A DNA stretch of 64,000 bases from Brettanomyces bruxellensis (GCF_011074885.1 NC_054690.1:1865001-1929000), one strand, 5' to 3'. Numbered from the stretch's first letter, positions 11,326 to 21,516 are shown. Numbers and translations: made by a program. The notes: a model not told the origin generated them from the letters alone.

Positions 11326-11834
11326 GTATATACGTGACAAGCATCATACTCAATTGTTAAACTAGTAAAAATAATAGATTAACAAATTTTTACTTATATT
11401 GCTCATGTTTTAACTATGAGTATTATGGATACTACCATAACGTAAACTTTCTGGACTGTTAAGTACTTTTTATTTTATAAATTTAATCGAATATAAAGAT
11501 ATATATTCAGAATTTAATCAAATCCGAGTCTTAGTTCAAGAAATAGATAACTTGCAGTAAAGCACATCTTAAGCTTTGTTATTTGTGTAATATATTTGGT
11601 CCTATATATTACATCTACAATGTCATCCTTAGTTCATTCTCAGCAAATTATCCGAATGCTTTATGTGATCAATCTAATACTTAATAAACAGGGCTTTACA
11701 TAATGACAATTAATACAAGACATGAATTAATTCCCAGTAAATTTGACAACAAAACGGCCTGCACAAATCGAATTTCATTTTTTTCGCGCAAAGAGATTCA
11801 CCATCAGAAACAGCGCTTGAAAATACGCTGATTT
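11326..11834. other. AT-rich intergenic stretch
   Basis: I see no reading frame, RNA gene or recognised repeat here. It ends at the GATTT preceding LTR D2. Confidence 0.5.
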
Positions 11835-12322
11835 TGTTAAAATATTTCACCATCTACGGAATATTACAAAGGCTTGTTGTGAAGCCGTACGACCTCGAAA
11901 AAATTTCTCTTTACATCCTTGGACCAATTATATTTAAGATTACTTTATCTTTTATCACTTTCATTGTATTTCATTGGTGTTAAAGCCATGTAAATTGCCT
12001 TTATTACTTTTTATATTACTTGGAAGAGGTTATCGCCAATATTTCGGATAGGTGACCTTTCCCCGAGTAAGAATATTTAAGGGGTCTAGCAGCACCCCTC
12101 GTATTTTTTCGCTCTATTATTATTTTACTTCTTTCTTTAGAGACTATCACCGCAATATATCATAATATAAGCTAGTATTCTATTAATATGTCAACCAACA
12201 TTTCGGTAACTTACAATCTACGCCAAAAGGCGGTAATACTACTGCTGAAACATGTCAGGCTCTCCCCTTTGTGGAGCCAAATACGAGTTATTCGGATATC
12301 TCCGCAAATTCTATAACTAACG
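11835..12322 (+). mobile_element. Solo LTR, family D (copy D2), decayed
   Basis: This is 488 bp homologous to D1 (14115-14622), starting TGTTAAAATATT. It is flanked by GATTT (11830-11834 and 12323-12327). The TATA region, an AGGGGT/ACCCCT hairpin (12079-12099) and the ATG of the Gag-like frame are still visible. The frame is broken by a small deletion soon after the ATG, and the terminal CA has changed to CG. Confidence 0.75.
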
Positions 12323-12830
12323 GATTTTTACTGGCGCGGTTGGGTCCAAAAAATATAGTCGAAAATTCACCATCCGATCCGATTTACAGGCGTCAACATG
12401 GTCAAATTATTTAGCAATAATCGGCAGATATATATGTAAAAAAATTTGTGAGAGTAATGTCCAATTATGCTAAATTCAGGGAAATCAATACCCTCTCACT
12501 GCATCCACTCTCATATTGGCTTAATTCATCATAAGAAATAATTAAAAAGGGGTCCTTTTGCCATGTATTTGCTAAACTTTAACTCATTTCTAGTCAATAA
12601 GTGTAGTTAAACAATACTGTAAATTTACAAGATGAAATAAAATACCCCCTTTTTTCCCAAAGGTTGTGATGATGTTTTGGAAAGGGGGAAAAAATAACAT
12701 ATCAGAACTGTGCTACAAGGCATCCTTTAAAGAGACCTAAATGAGGGTTTGGATAATTATACAAATAGTACTACAACATCTTCTGAGAAATACTACTGAA
12801 GCAATAAATTTATTTTCACCCAAAAATGTG
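12323..12830. other. Intergenic stretch
   Basis: Nothing coding is supportable. The sequence is AT-rich with a few A and T runs, and no repeat match to the other LTR families is evident. Confidence 0.5.
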
Positions 12831-13360
12831 TGTCGGAACCTACGCGTTATAAGAATGTTTTATATGTTAATAGCGCATAAAGGTTTAACTGGTATTTGAT
12901 TTATAATATGTGAATCAAATTAATGTTCAGACATATATAAGAAATAATTTCTTAATCTCTCCCTAATCTACTTTTGGCTGAGAATGACCTATTCCACTTC
13001 TGTGGAAAAATATCTCTTATATGTATGTACGCACTACTTTTTCTTTATATACTACGCGTCTCTTAAAAGGGACGACGACTTTATTGTGTAATTTGCAATA
13101 CATATTCATATAAGGAAATCCATCTTGAAGTGAACCTTTAGCTGACACCAAGAGTGACCTTTGGGTTCTCGCTAGATTGCAAACGTGTTCGTAAGGACCA
13201 TATTTTGTTGTGGGGGTCATTCTATGCAACAGAAGTCCGAATTATATGGCAAATCCCGTGCATAACCTTGGGCATCTGCGCGCTCGGTAGTGTTACGGCA
13301 AAGGGATATGTGAGCAATTAAGCAGATACAAATGTCATACGGGATTTATATACTCTGACA
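12831..13360 (+). mobile_element. LTR family B (copy B4), diverged
   Basis: It starts TGTCGGAACC and ends TACTCTGACA. It aligns to family B in plus orientation over its whole length (530 bp) with several indels, and is closer to B3 than to B1/B2. No flanking duplication is visible (ATGTG versus AAATG). Confidence 0.8.
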
Positions 13361-13655
13361 AAATGAATGTGATGTTGACCCCCCCCCCCCCCCCCCCCTC
13401 TTAGAAATGAGTAACTTGAAGAATACAAGGATTTTCATAAAATATCAAAAAGGTTCCGTCGCAAAAAACTCATAAGGATTGTGACATTACTATATATAAT
13501 CTTGTAAAGTCGATGACGATGATGAAAGTAGCAATTATTTGACTAGACTTATCCAACACAAGCTTTATGGGTTCGTTATCGACAGCTTTTATATATTTTT
13601 TTGTTTTCTTACTTCTTTTTTTATGATCTATATATCTACTATTTGTATTTGTCAT
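13361..13655. repeat. Spacer with a 20-base poly-C tract
   Basis: A run of 20 C occupies 13379-13398, 18 bases after LTR B4. The rest of the spacer is plain AT-rich sequence without a gene. The tract is the longest G/C homopolymer in the window. Confidence 0.7.
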
Positions 13656-14114
13656 TGTTGAAGTTGAAGATATGTGATCAGCTAAGTATGCTTGTAAAGG
13701 TATATAATAACAAGAACGAATATTGTTCTGAAATAAAAATACCTGATACAACAAAAGTATACTTAGTTGTAAACATAAGCTTGGAAGTAAAATTTACAGT
13801 AGAGCAGAACGATGAGACCGCGATAGTTTTGACGGCGAGGAAAAACTGAGCAGAAATTTGATGAAAATTGGGTAAAGCTAACTTATGAGAATTAGAATGC
13901 TGGTTCAATTAAGAGCATTATAGCAAGTTTCAAAATGTACCGAATCACATGATTCGATGGCATTCTTTACCTGTGATAACAAAGGAAAAATTACTGTAGT
14001 CAGGACAGATATATATAGTAGTGTCTCTGCCCTGAGTGTCTTATGACTGATACTCCGCTTTGAAATATGGATTGATAACGAATTAATGATGGGGTCTACA
14101 ACAATAGTTGATTT

Positions 14115-14622
14115 TGTTGGAATATTCTACCATCAGCGGAATATTGCAAAGACAATTGTTGTTAACCACACAACCTCGAGAAATTTTCTCTTTATTTACA
14201 TCCTTGGACCAATTATATTTAAGGATTACTTTATCTTTTATTACTTTTATTGTATTTCACTGGTGTTAAAGCCATGCGAATTGCCTTTATTACTTTTTAT
14301 ATTACATTGAACGGGTCATTGCCCATATTTGGGATATGTGGCATCTCCCCGAGTAAGAATATATAAGGGGTCTAGCAACACCCCTTGTATTTTCTCACTC
14401 TATTATTATTTTGTTACTATTTTACCTCTTTCTTTAGAGACTATCACCGCTATATATCATAATATAAGCTAGTATTCTATTAATATGTCAACTAACCCTT
14501 CGGATAACTTACAATCTACTCCAAAAGGCGGTAATGCTACTGCCGAAACAGGTCAGGCTCCCTTCTTAGAGCCAAAATCTGTTGAGTTATTCGGATTCCT
14601 CCGCGAATTCTATAACTCAACA
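14115..14622 (+). mobile_element. Solo LTR, family D (copy D1), nested in LTR C5
   Basis: This 508-bp LTR starts TGTTGGAATATT, as in Ty1 delta sequences, and ends CTCAACA. It is flanked by GATTT on both sides (14110-14114 and 14623-14627). It carries a TATA-like ATATAA at 14361-14366, a perfect 7-bp hairpin at 14365-14386 and an ATG at 14485 opening a frame that stays open to the LTR end. It is inserted in LTR C5. Confidence 0.88.
14485..14622 (+). CDS. Gag-like N-terminal frame encoded inside LTR D1 (partial)
   Basis: An ATG near the 3' part of LTR D1 opens 46 codons (starting MSTNPSDNLQ) that run without a stop to the last base of the LTR. In Ty1 and Ty2 the gag (TYA) gene also starts within the LTR and is continued by the internal region. 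By analogy this is the start of family D's gag, left behind in a solo LTR. In this locus the frame stops shortly after the LTR. It is not a functional gene here. The assignment is by position and analogy, not by sequence match. Confidence 0.5.
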
Positions 14623-14774
14623 GATTTTTGTTGGTGATCTTTTACGACATTATACTTGATAAAAAGCACTTAAATATTGACGAGCTTAAGTTATCTGAGG
14701 ACACGTTATATAGTAGTATATAGCACTGGTAACACGACTCAATAAAGGAAAATTTAAGGAGGGCAAATTTATCA

Positions 14775-15294
14775 TAGCCAGCCACGGTTCACTGTGATTG
14801 CTGGATGATAAAAAAATATGTCTCCAGATTTTGGTCAAATCTTGGAATAAAATCGCCAGAGGCAAATATTGTTAGCACCAATTGGCAAGTTCGGGAGAAT
14901 CGATCAGAAAAATTTTTTTTCAGCCCTAAGGATAGTTTTTTTTCCCCTAAATCCAGTATAATAATAGTTTAAAACCATCAAAACTTAATTTTACTCAAAT
15001 TATATATAATATGCTACTAGAAGGATATATATATCTTTATTAAAACCACATTTATATGAAGCTTACCGTACTTTCCAGGCATTGAAAATTTTATGGCTTT
15101 ATTTGGTATGATAAAGGCCACCCATACACCTAAATTGCTTACAAATTAATGACAGTCCGAAAATAAAATATGAAATTAATTATAAAGGATGGTAGTGCCC
15201 GTTTATAGTCTCAAAACTAATATCAGTCGTGGTTTTCTGATAAGATAATTTAGATCTATTATCACTAAATTCCTTAGTTAGTTCGTTTCTTATC
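14775..15294. other. Spacer before the copia element, with an E-repeat fragment
   Basis: The left part (about 14795-14935) is a diverged copy of the E block at 8630-8790 (shared ATATGTCTCCAGATTTTG). The remainder to 15294 is AT-rich with no gene. The last five bases, TTATC, are the target duplication of the copia element. Confidence 0.45.
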
Positions 15295-15490
15295 TGTCAA
15301 AACAATGTAGCTCTCGAATAATGGAGTTCAAGTAAGTGAAGATGGTATTGTTATATCATCTGATCAATACGAGAACCACATCTATATAAAGTGAAGATAT
15401 TCCCTTTTGTCTATCATTATACATACTATCTATTACATACTACAATAAATATCGAAACAATATATAAATCTGGTAACACTAACTTTAACA
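15295..15490 (+). repeat. 5' LTR of the copia element (family A)
   Basis: It starts TGTCAAAACAATG and ends AACTTTAACA. It contains a TATA-like TCTATATAAAG. It matches the 3' LTR except for one T/C difference about 25 bases in. Confidence 0.95.
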
Positions 15491-15591
15491 GATTTCCAAT
15501 CTTTCCTTAACCACAAGGACCAAACTTCGATCAAAGAAAAAAGAATCTTCTTAACGAAAAAGCTAGATCACGGCCATCAAGAACGAATTTG

Positions 15592-17115
15592 ATGATGAAC
15601 TCAGGAAAAATGAACACTATGAATTTTGTTGACATTCCTGATATTACTGAAGAGGAAAAGAAAGATATCCTCTCCATCAAGGTGAAGAGGAAAATTTTGG
15701 ATGTATATCAAATTCCATATGCAATTAGAATGCTCATTGAAAACATGCAGAGTATTGAAAAGAAGTTCTCAACTGAGGAATTTTTAACCAATGAAACACC
15801 TGCCAATTGTCCACCCAGGATTAAAGCGTGTCTAGAACACTGCATCAATGAAATTTTGCCAGACTCAATCATTGACTCTGACAACAATGGCAGCCTCAAC
15901 GCATTGTTTCGACTCAAAAACAAATGGTGCTCAAAGAAACCATCTACGGTCGTCAATGCAATCATCACATTATCGATGAGAACAAACAGCAGAACCTCCA
16001 AATACTTTGCAGATGATGTGGAATGCTATGAATGGTATTGCGAACTCATTGGAAATAAAATCAATCCAATAAAAGCCTTATACCAATATGAAAAGAAATC
16101 CATCAACATGGCATTCATTTTAGGACTAATCCCAAACGATGAAACATTCTACAATATCAGATCTCGGGATATGGTTGAAATGGCACTTGACCTAGAGAAT
16201 GAAGGAAATCTCAAGTTACGGAAAAAAGAAGAGCCCGAGAAAGCAATGGACGCGGAAGCAGAGGGAATGTATGCTAGAGACAAACAAAAAGGTGAGAAGG
16301 ATGGCAAAAACTCGAAGAAAGCAGAAGTAATGCGCACCAAATACTGTGTGTGCTGTGTGTGCCATAAGCAGGGTCATATAGCTAGATACTGTCATTTCAA
16401 ATATACTTATCCAAGGGACATGAAGAATCTCTATCATACACTATTTTATGAAAGCGATCCTAGTGACCCAATTTCCAATTATTCCCCATCTCGATGTAAG
16501 AATGTAATGCTCTGGATGCAAAACGAAACAACCAATGAAATGGTCTTCGATACCGGAGCTACTCAACATTTCTTCAAATCTTCCGAGAACCTAACCAACA
16601 CACATCCAAGTGAGTTAACTATTCACACAGCTAACGGAACAACAATCTCTCATGAAAAAGGTGATTACAACAATGAAAAATTGAAATTAAAAGATGTACA
16701 TGTTGTTCCCTCATGCACTAAAAATCTTATATCAATTAATCAATTAACAAAGGAAGGCTACATCTTCAAAATCGACAAAGATAAATTACTCGGATTCGAA
16801 AACACCGCGAAAGTAAGAAAAAATGAACCTACTATAATCGGCAAACATAAGAATGGTGTTTGGGTATATGAAAATTCAGCGAATGCACACCCTGCACTCG
16901 TCAACGAAAAATTGGACGATGAAATAATGAGAATTCATGTTACTATGGCTCACGCGTCTCCAGGCATTGTAAAACAATTATTACCGCAAGCCACTGATGT
17001 CACTGAAAAAGAAATTAAACAGACAATATTAACCAAAAACTGTTCTTGCTTACAAATAGTTCCAAAGAAACATGGTTCCAAACATCTCACTCCTTATCCC
17101 AAACTTACCTGGTGA
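15592..17115 (+). CDS. Copia Gag-protease-integrase N-terminal ORF
   Basis: The first ATG is at 15592 (the frame is open slightly upstream via TTG). The product (about 507 aa) has a Gag-like N-terminal half, a CCHC zinc knuckle CX2CX4HX4C at about 16347-16390 (CCVCHKQGHIARYC), the protease signature DTGA at about 16550, and a pre-integrase region with an H-H...C-C type end (CSCLQ near 17041). The frame stops at TGA 17113-17115 and overlaps the next frame by 44 bases. Gag and protease lie in one frame, as in copia elements rather than Ty1. It would supply capsid, nucleocapsid and protease of the virus-like particle. Confidence 0.88.
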   Translation: MMNSGKMNTMNFVDIPDITEEEKKDILSIKVKRKILDVYQIPYAIRMLIENMQSIEKKFSTEEFLTNETPANCPPRIKACLEHCINEILPDSIIDSDNNGSLNALFRLKNKWCSKKPSTVVNAIITLSMRTNSRTSKYFADDVECYEWYCELIGNKINPIKALYQYEKKSINMAFILGLIPNDETFYNIRSRDMVEMALDLENEGNLKLRKKEEPEKAMDAEAEGMYARDKQKGEKDGKNSKKAEVMRTKYCVCCVCHKQGHIARYCHFKYTYPRDMKNLYHTLFYESDPSDPISNYSPSRCKNVMLWMQNETTNEMVFDTGATQHFFKSSENLTNTHPSELTIHTANGTTISHEKGDYNNEKLKLKDVHVVPSCTKNLISINQLTKEGYIFKIDKDKLLGFENTAKVRKNEPTIIGKHKNGVWVYENSANAHPALVNEKLDDEIMRIHVTMAHASPGIVKQLLPQATDVTEKEIKQTILTKNCSCLQIVPKKHGSKHLTPYPKLTW

Positions 17116-19096
17116 TTTTTTACACATTGATACAATAGGACCTATCAATGGAGGATATGCAGTTATAATCACTGATGCAGCAACTCATTACATTGAAGGT
17201 TTTCTCATTGAAAGGAAAAGTCAACTATTCACTGCTGTGTCATTTCTAATTCGGCGTTTCAAAAATATATTAAGCAGAAAAAATCAATCAATTATTAATA
17301 TTCGTGCCGATAATGAATATAGCCGGAATTCTAAAATTCGGCAACTACTTCAATCCGAAGGAATACAACTTCAATCTACTGCCGGATACAGCTCCTACCA
17401 AAACGGAACTGCTGAAAACTCAAATTTCCAAATTCAATTTATGGTCAAAAGGCTCATGGGAAACACCGGACTCTCTACTGAATACTGGTCATATGCCTTC
17501 CATCATGCTATCATGATCCACAATATTACACCAAACCAATCAGATCACAAAACTCCTTATGAACTCATATTCGGGTATCCACGCAATCAACGTTCACTTC
17601 TACCCTTCGGTTGCAGACTATACGTCTACAATGATCAATCTCAGGGACCTCTCAACAATCCCATAAATGCCACTTTTATTGGATATGATAATACAGCAAC
17701 AATAGCATGGTATGTCGAAGACGAAACAGGAAAAATTAGTAAGACTGCATCCTTCAGAGCGAATCCATACATATTTCCACTTCTAATGGATCCCAAGGAC
17801 GATACGGATCCTGAGGTTCCAGAACCAAAAGCGAACTTTGACATTAACCTCGGAAAAACACAGGACGAATACACAGATCAGGATGATGATAACGATATCG
17901 TACCCTCTGGAAACAGCTATCCTGTCGGGAACATAGGATCTCAACCTACACAGACAACTGAGTCTAATACCACTCACTCCGCCTCCTCCCAAAACCATCC
18001 TCCACCCCTACCCACTCCACAAACCCCTGCACCACCATCTCCCTCGTCGCCTCCTCCAGCACCGACTCCAACATCACCAGCTCCACCAAGCACCGCAATC
18101 TCGCGTCGCCCACGACAACAAGTAATCGTCACCAACCCCCACAATAGATCCCATCACAACACATCATTGCGCAGTAGACACGCTCAGACCCACACTATAC
18201 ACCCATCACAGGGGATACAGGCCAACTACTATGCTCACCTCAAAAAATTACGAGCTGCTCATATTCACTACCATGTGGACAACGTGTACTATCAAAGCCC
18301 AGTTAATCAAATCACCGAAGGAGACCACTCTACAAATACCACCAACTCCACGGTCGATCACTCTGTTACAAATAACTCTAACAATAACACACAACAAATG
18401 TCTGACAACCACGCCACCCAAACTACAAACGAAGATCACTCAGTACTCACTCAAACTGACTATCACCCTACTACCACACACAATCTTGATCAATCCACTA
18501 CCACGTCTAATGAAGACCACTCTCAATCCCTTACCCAAACACATCATCAAAACATGGTAATACCTCCACAAAGTCATGACTCTCTTAAACCACCAATTCA
18601 ACTACCATCACTCCAACATGACTCAAATAAATCTCCTGCTGTGGAAACGTCCAAGGCTCCACCACTCCTCCCACCATCTCAAACGCATCCAGCACTACCT
18701 CCGGTCAAACCTACTCTCTTACTTTCACCACCACCTGGTCCCCAGAATTCACCTTCAGGGGGGACCATCAACAATATGAAGGCAAATTCTGACCAAGTAA
18801 TTCCACGGAAACGACCACATCTAGATGTGTCACCATCCGCATACATATCCTATGCATGCCAGGATAAAAACTTCTCACCAAAATCTGAAGAGGAGAATGA
18901 GGCATATCTTGCTGTGACAAAGACCAAATACAAGATTCCCCGGAATTACAATGAACTACTGGAAAGCCCTGAAAGGAGTAAATGGGAAGAAGCAATTCAA
19001 AATGAAATGGACGCAATGAAAGAACATGGTGTCTACACACATCGCTCTCGAAAAAATCAATTCCTTCCACTACCTCCATTATCCCGGGGAGACTAG
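17072..19096 (+). CDS. Copia integrase core ORF
   Basis: This frame is +1 relative to the preceding one. It carries the integrase catalytic core: HIDTIGP near 17125 (first Asp), RADNEY near 17305 (second Asp), then NGTAEN near 17400 (Glu), followed by HNITPN and TPYELIFG. A long Pro/Ser/Thr/His/Asn-rich linker (about 17900-18780) leads to the start of the RT region (KWEEAIQNEMDAM near 18978). The frame ends at 19096 in the RT N-terminus. Whether it is translated by ribosomal frameshifting or reflects a mutation is open. The ATG at 17072 need not be a true start. Confidence 0.85.
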   Translation: MVPNISLLIPNLPGDFLHIDTIGPINGGYAVIITDAATHYIEGFLIERKSQLFTAVSFLIRRFKNILSRKNQSIINIRADNEYSRNSKIRQLLQSEGIQLQSTAGYSSYQNGTAENSNFQIQFMVKRLMGNTGLSTEYWSYAFHHAIMIHNITPNQSDHKTPYELIFGYPRNQRSLLPFGCRLYVYNDQSQGPLNNPINATFIGYDNTATIAWYVEDETGKISKTASFRANPYIFPLLMDPKDDTDPEVPEPKANFDINLGKTQDEYTDQDDDNDIVPSGNSYPVGNIGSQPTQTTESNTTHSASSQNHPPPLPTPQTPAPPSPSSPPPAPTPTSPAPPSTAISRRPRQQVIVTNPHNRSHHNTSLRSRHAQTHTIHPSQGIQANYYAHLKKLRAAHIHYHVDNVYYQSPVNQITEGDHSTNTTNSTVDHSVTNNSNNNTQQMSDNHATQTTNEDHSVLTQTDYHPTTTHNLDQSTTTSNEDHSQSLTQTHHQNMVIPPQSHDSLKPPIQLPSLQHDSNKSPAVETSKAPPLLPPSQTHPALPPVKPTLLLSPPPGPQNSPSGGTINNMKANSDQVIPRKRPHLDVSPSAYISYACQDKNFSPKSEEENEAYLAVTKTKYKIPRNYNELLESPERSKWEEAIQNEMDAMKEHGVYTHRSRKNQFLPLPPLSRGD

Positions 19097-20562
19097 TTTA
19101 CAATGTTAAGAATGAAGGTAATGGAAAAGAACGGTTTAAATGCAGACTTGTGGCAAAAGGTTTTAAACAGAAAGCAGGAACAAATTACACGGACATATAC
19201 TCACCGGTCATAGAGCATAGTTCATTACGAATGATTCTGTCGCTAGCAGCAATACATGGATGGAAGATAAAACAGGTTGACGCAAAGAATGCATTCCTAA
19301 ATGGAAAACTTGAAAGCATAATTTACTTTGAACCACCGAATGAGGTTAAACAATATAAGGATGAAATATGGAAACTTCAGAAAGGTCTATATGGTCTTAA
19401 ACAAGCACCTTTTATATGGTACAAAACCCTACGAAGAGCACTAGAAGCCCAAGGCTTTACAATGTGTCCACATGAACCATGCATCGCATACAAAAGCGAT
19501 TGCATCATCGCAATATATGTTGACGATCTTTTAATATGTGGAAGAACAGACAAAACTAACACTGAAGTGGTAAAGAAATTGAAATTGAAATTCAAAATGA
19601 AAGATCTTGGATGTCCACGTATATTCCTTGGGATGAACATTGACATAAATGAAGACGGAATACAAATATCATTACGAGACTTCACTCAAAAGATAGCTGA
19701 TGATTTCAAAATACAAGTCAAGCAAAAGAAGGTAAATCAACCAATCCAAAGCAAAGAGGATATTATGATACTTCAAGAAATGGAAGACAACAAGGATGAA
19801 CTAAACGAAGAAGAACAAAAAAGGTATCAATCAATAGTAGGCATACTTCAGTTCATGGCTTCCTTGGTTAGATACGATCTAGCCTATTCAACCTCATTCC
19901 TTGGAAGATTCAACGCAAAGGCAAATCATAAACTCCTCAAGACAGCTGAAAAGGTATTGATATATGCAATACAAAATAAGGAATTTAGCTTGAAATATCG
20001 AAAGAAGCAAACGATCAATACTGAATTGATGCCAGTCATTCCTGATGATGAAGTTGAAAAATCAGGAAAAACCAATGACTATCCTTCTCCAAACGAATGG
20101 AATCTCACAGCCATAACTGACTCAACGCTCGACTCTGATCCTACTACATTGGCACCACAATACGGATACATGGTATTCTTAAATGGAAACTTAATACAGT
20201 GGAGAAGCAAGCACAGAGAAAGACCAAAAACGTCAACTGCAACAGTCGAATACATGGTATATGAAAGGGCATACATTGATTCATTAGGCATTATGCGAGT
20301 TCTTGAATGCCTCAACTCCGCTCCAAAATATATAATACTTGCTAATGACAACATGGCTGGTTTGAATATGTGCACAACACTAGGACATCATGAAGGAAAG
20401 AAATACTTAAAAAGGAAATACTTAGAGGTGGCAGACGCAGTCGTCCTAGACAGGGAAATCAGATTAATGTACATTAAAGGCGAATTTAATCCAGCAGATA
20501 TGTTGACTAAATCATTAAACAAAAATACATTGGAAAAGGAGCTCAAAGTAATAAATCAATAG
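19081..20562 (+). CDS. Copia reverse transcriptase-RNase H ORF
   Basis: This frame is -1 (or +2) to the previous one. It is open from before GRLVYNVKNEG at 19090 and reads KCRLVAKGFKQ, then VDAKNAFLNG, LQKGLYGLKQAP, and the active-site YVDD at 19516-19527. RNase H follows (ITDSTLDSD near 20115, then ATVEYMVYERAYID), ending with a PADMLTKSL tail typical of copia elements. The stop is at 20560-20562. The first strong conserved block lies at the frame junction, so the true polyprotein continues from the ORF ending at 19096 by a frame change. The only in-frame start candidate, GTG 19150, is not a convincing translation start. Confidence 0.88.
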   Translation: MPGRLVYNVKNEGNGKERFKCRLVAKGFKQKAGTNYTDIYSPVIEHSSLRMILSLAAIHGWKIKQVDAKNAFLNGKLESIIYFEPPNEVKQYKDEIWKLQKGLYGLKQAPFIWYKTLRRALEAQGFTMCPHEPCIAYKSDCIIAIYVDDLLICGRTDKTNTEVVKKLKLKFKMKDLGCPRIFLGMNIDINEDGIQISLRDFTQKIADDFKIQVKQKKVNQPIQSKEDIMILQEMEDNKDELNEEEQKRYQSIVGILQFMASLVRYDLAYSTSFLGRFNAKANHKLLKTAEKVLIYAIQNKEFSLKYRKKQTINTELMPVIPDDEVEKSGKTNDYPSPNEWNLTAITDSTLDSDPTTLAPQYGYMVFLNGNLIQWRSKHRERPKTSTATVEYMVYERAYIDSLGIMRVLECLNSAPKYIILANDNMAGLNMCTTLGHHEGKKYLKRKYLEVADAVVLDREIRLMYIKGEFNPADMLTKSLNKNTLEKELKVINQ

Positions 20563-20593
20563 GGACAAGATCACATCTCACTTTACGAGGGCA

Positions 20594-20789
20594 TGTCAAA
20601 ACAATGTAGCTCTCGAACAATGGAGTTCAAGTAAGTGAAGATGGTATTGTTATATCATCTGATCAATACGAGAACCACATCTATATAAAGTGAAGATATT
20701 CCCTTTTGTCTATCATTATACATACTATCTATTACATACTACAATAAATATCGAAACAATATATAAATCTGGTAACACTAACTTTAACA
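20594..20789 (+). repeat. 3' LTR of the copia element (family A)
   Basis: This 196-bp copy is near-identical to the 5' LTR, followed by TTATC. A short purine-rich CGAGGG lies just before it and may be the polypurine tract. Confidence 0.95.
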
Positions 20790-21516
20790 TTATCATCAAT
20801 AAACCTATTCACGCATCACGTAGAAGTTTCAAAGTCACCGACAAGGACCATCTTTATATAGTCCGATTACTTTTACTTTTTACATTCGATTCTCTCTAAT
20901 TTCTATTATCAGAACATTCTAGATGTCAGTTAGCATCTTTCGACATGACACATAATCTTTAATATTGGTTGCCTTTATTTGCCCACAATACTAAAGTTGT
21001 ATCTATATCCTGCTGACCTAGTTACCAGAAACTTCTTTAGAAATCTCGAAATCCTTATTGGTAGGACAACCTTAAGTTCAAGTTTTCTGAGCAGAACTCT
21101 CAACACAAATTACAAAAATTCTATATTAATACAACAAAATTATTTATATTTTTAAACGTATATTTTTTTCAAAATATTTACTAAACCGCAAGCACTGTAT
21201 ATATAATATTGCAAGCTGAATTGGGGTAAAAAAAAGGGACTCGCACGAGGACAAAGTCAACCGCTGTGATGCGACAATACTCCAAGAAATAATAATATGA
21301 GTGAGTTCATACTTATTCATATATTAAATTTATAATTATGAAGCTTTCTAATTTTTTTAGTTGAAACCATATAAAAAGTTTTAAAAATTTGGAGGGATTT
21401 TAATCTACTACGATTTTACATGAAAACCGTGATTAATAATCGATTCAAACATATTAATTTAAAAATGACTTCGATTTATCATAACCTTCTGCATAGAGTG
21501 TTTAGTGAATGGTGCC
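20790..21516. other. AT-rich intergenic stretch
   Basis: No supportable gene. Around 21225-21285 it resembles 3010-3055, as noted for that stretch. The 5 bases at its start are the copia target duplication. Confidence 0.45.

Larger units (their letters stand above)
13656..14774 (-). mobile_element. LTR family C (copy C5), inverted and split by LTR D1
   Basis: On the minus strand this copy runs from TGATAAATTTGCC (ending at 14774) to CTTCAACA (13656). It is interrupted at 14115-14622 by LTR D1, whose GATTT duplication restores the C sequence across the junction. It also has a large internal deletion, missing the conserved central part seen in C1-C4. The flanking 5-mers differ. Confidence 0.8.
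15295..20789 (+). mobile_element. Complete Ty1/copia-type LTR retrotransposon
   Basis: This 5495-bp element has 196-bp LTRs (15295-15490 and 20594-20789) that differ at one base as I read them. TTATC flanks both ends (15290-15294 and 20790-20794). The internal domain order is Gag with CCHC knuckle, protease, integrase, reverse transcriptase, RNase H, which is the copia order. The coding region is spread over three overlapping or adjacent open frames, so it has two frame changes (17072-17115 and about 19045-19090). Near-identical LTRs indicate recent insertion. No primer-binding site for initiator tRNA is obvious after the 5' LTR. Confidence 0.95.
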
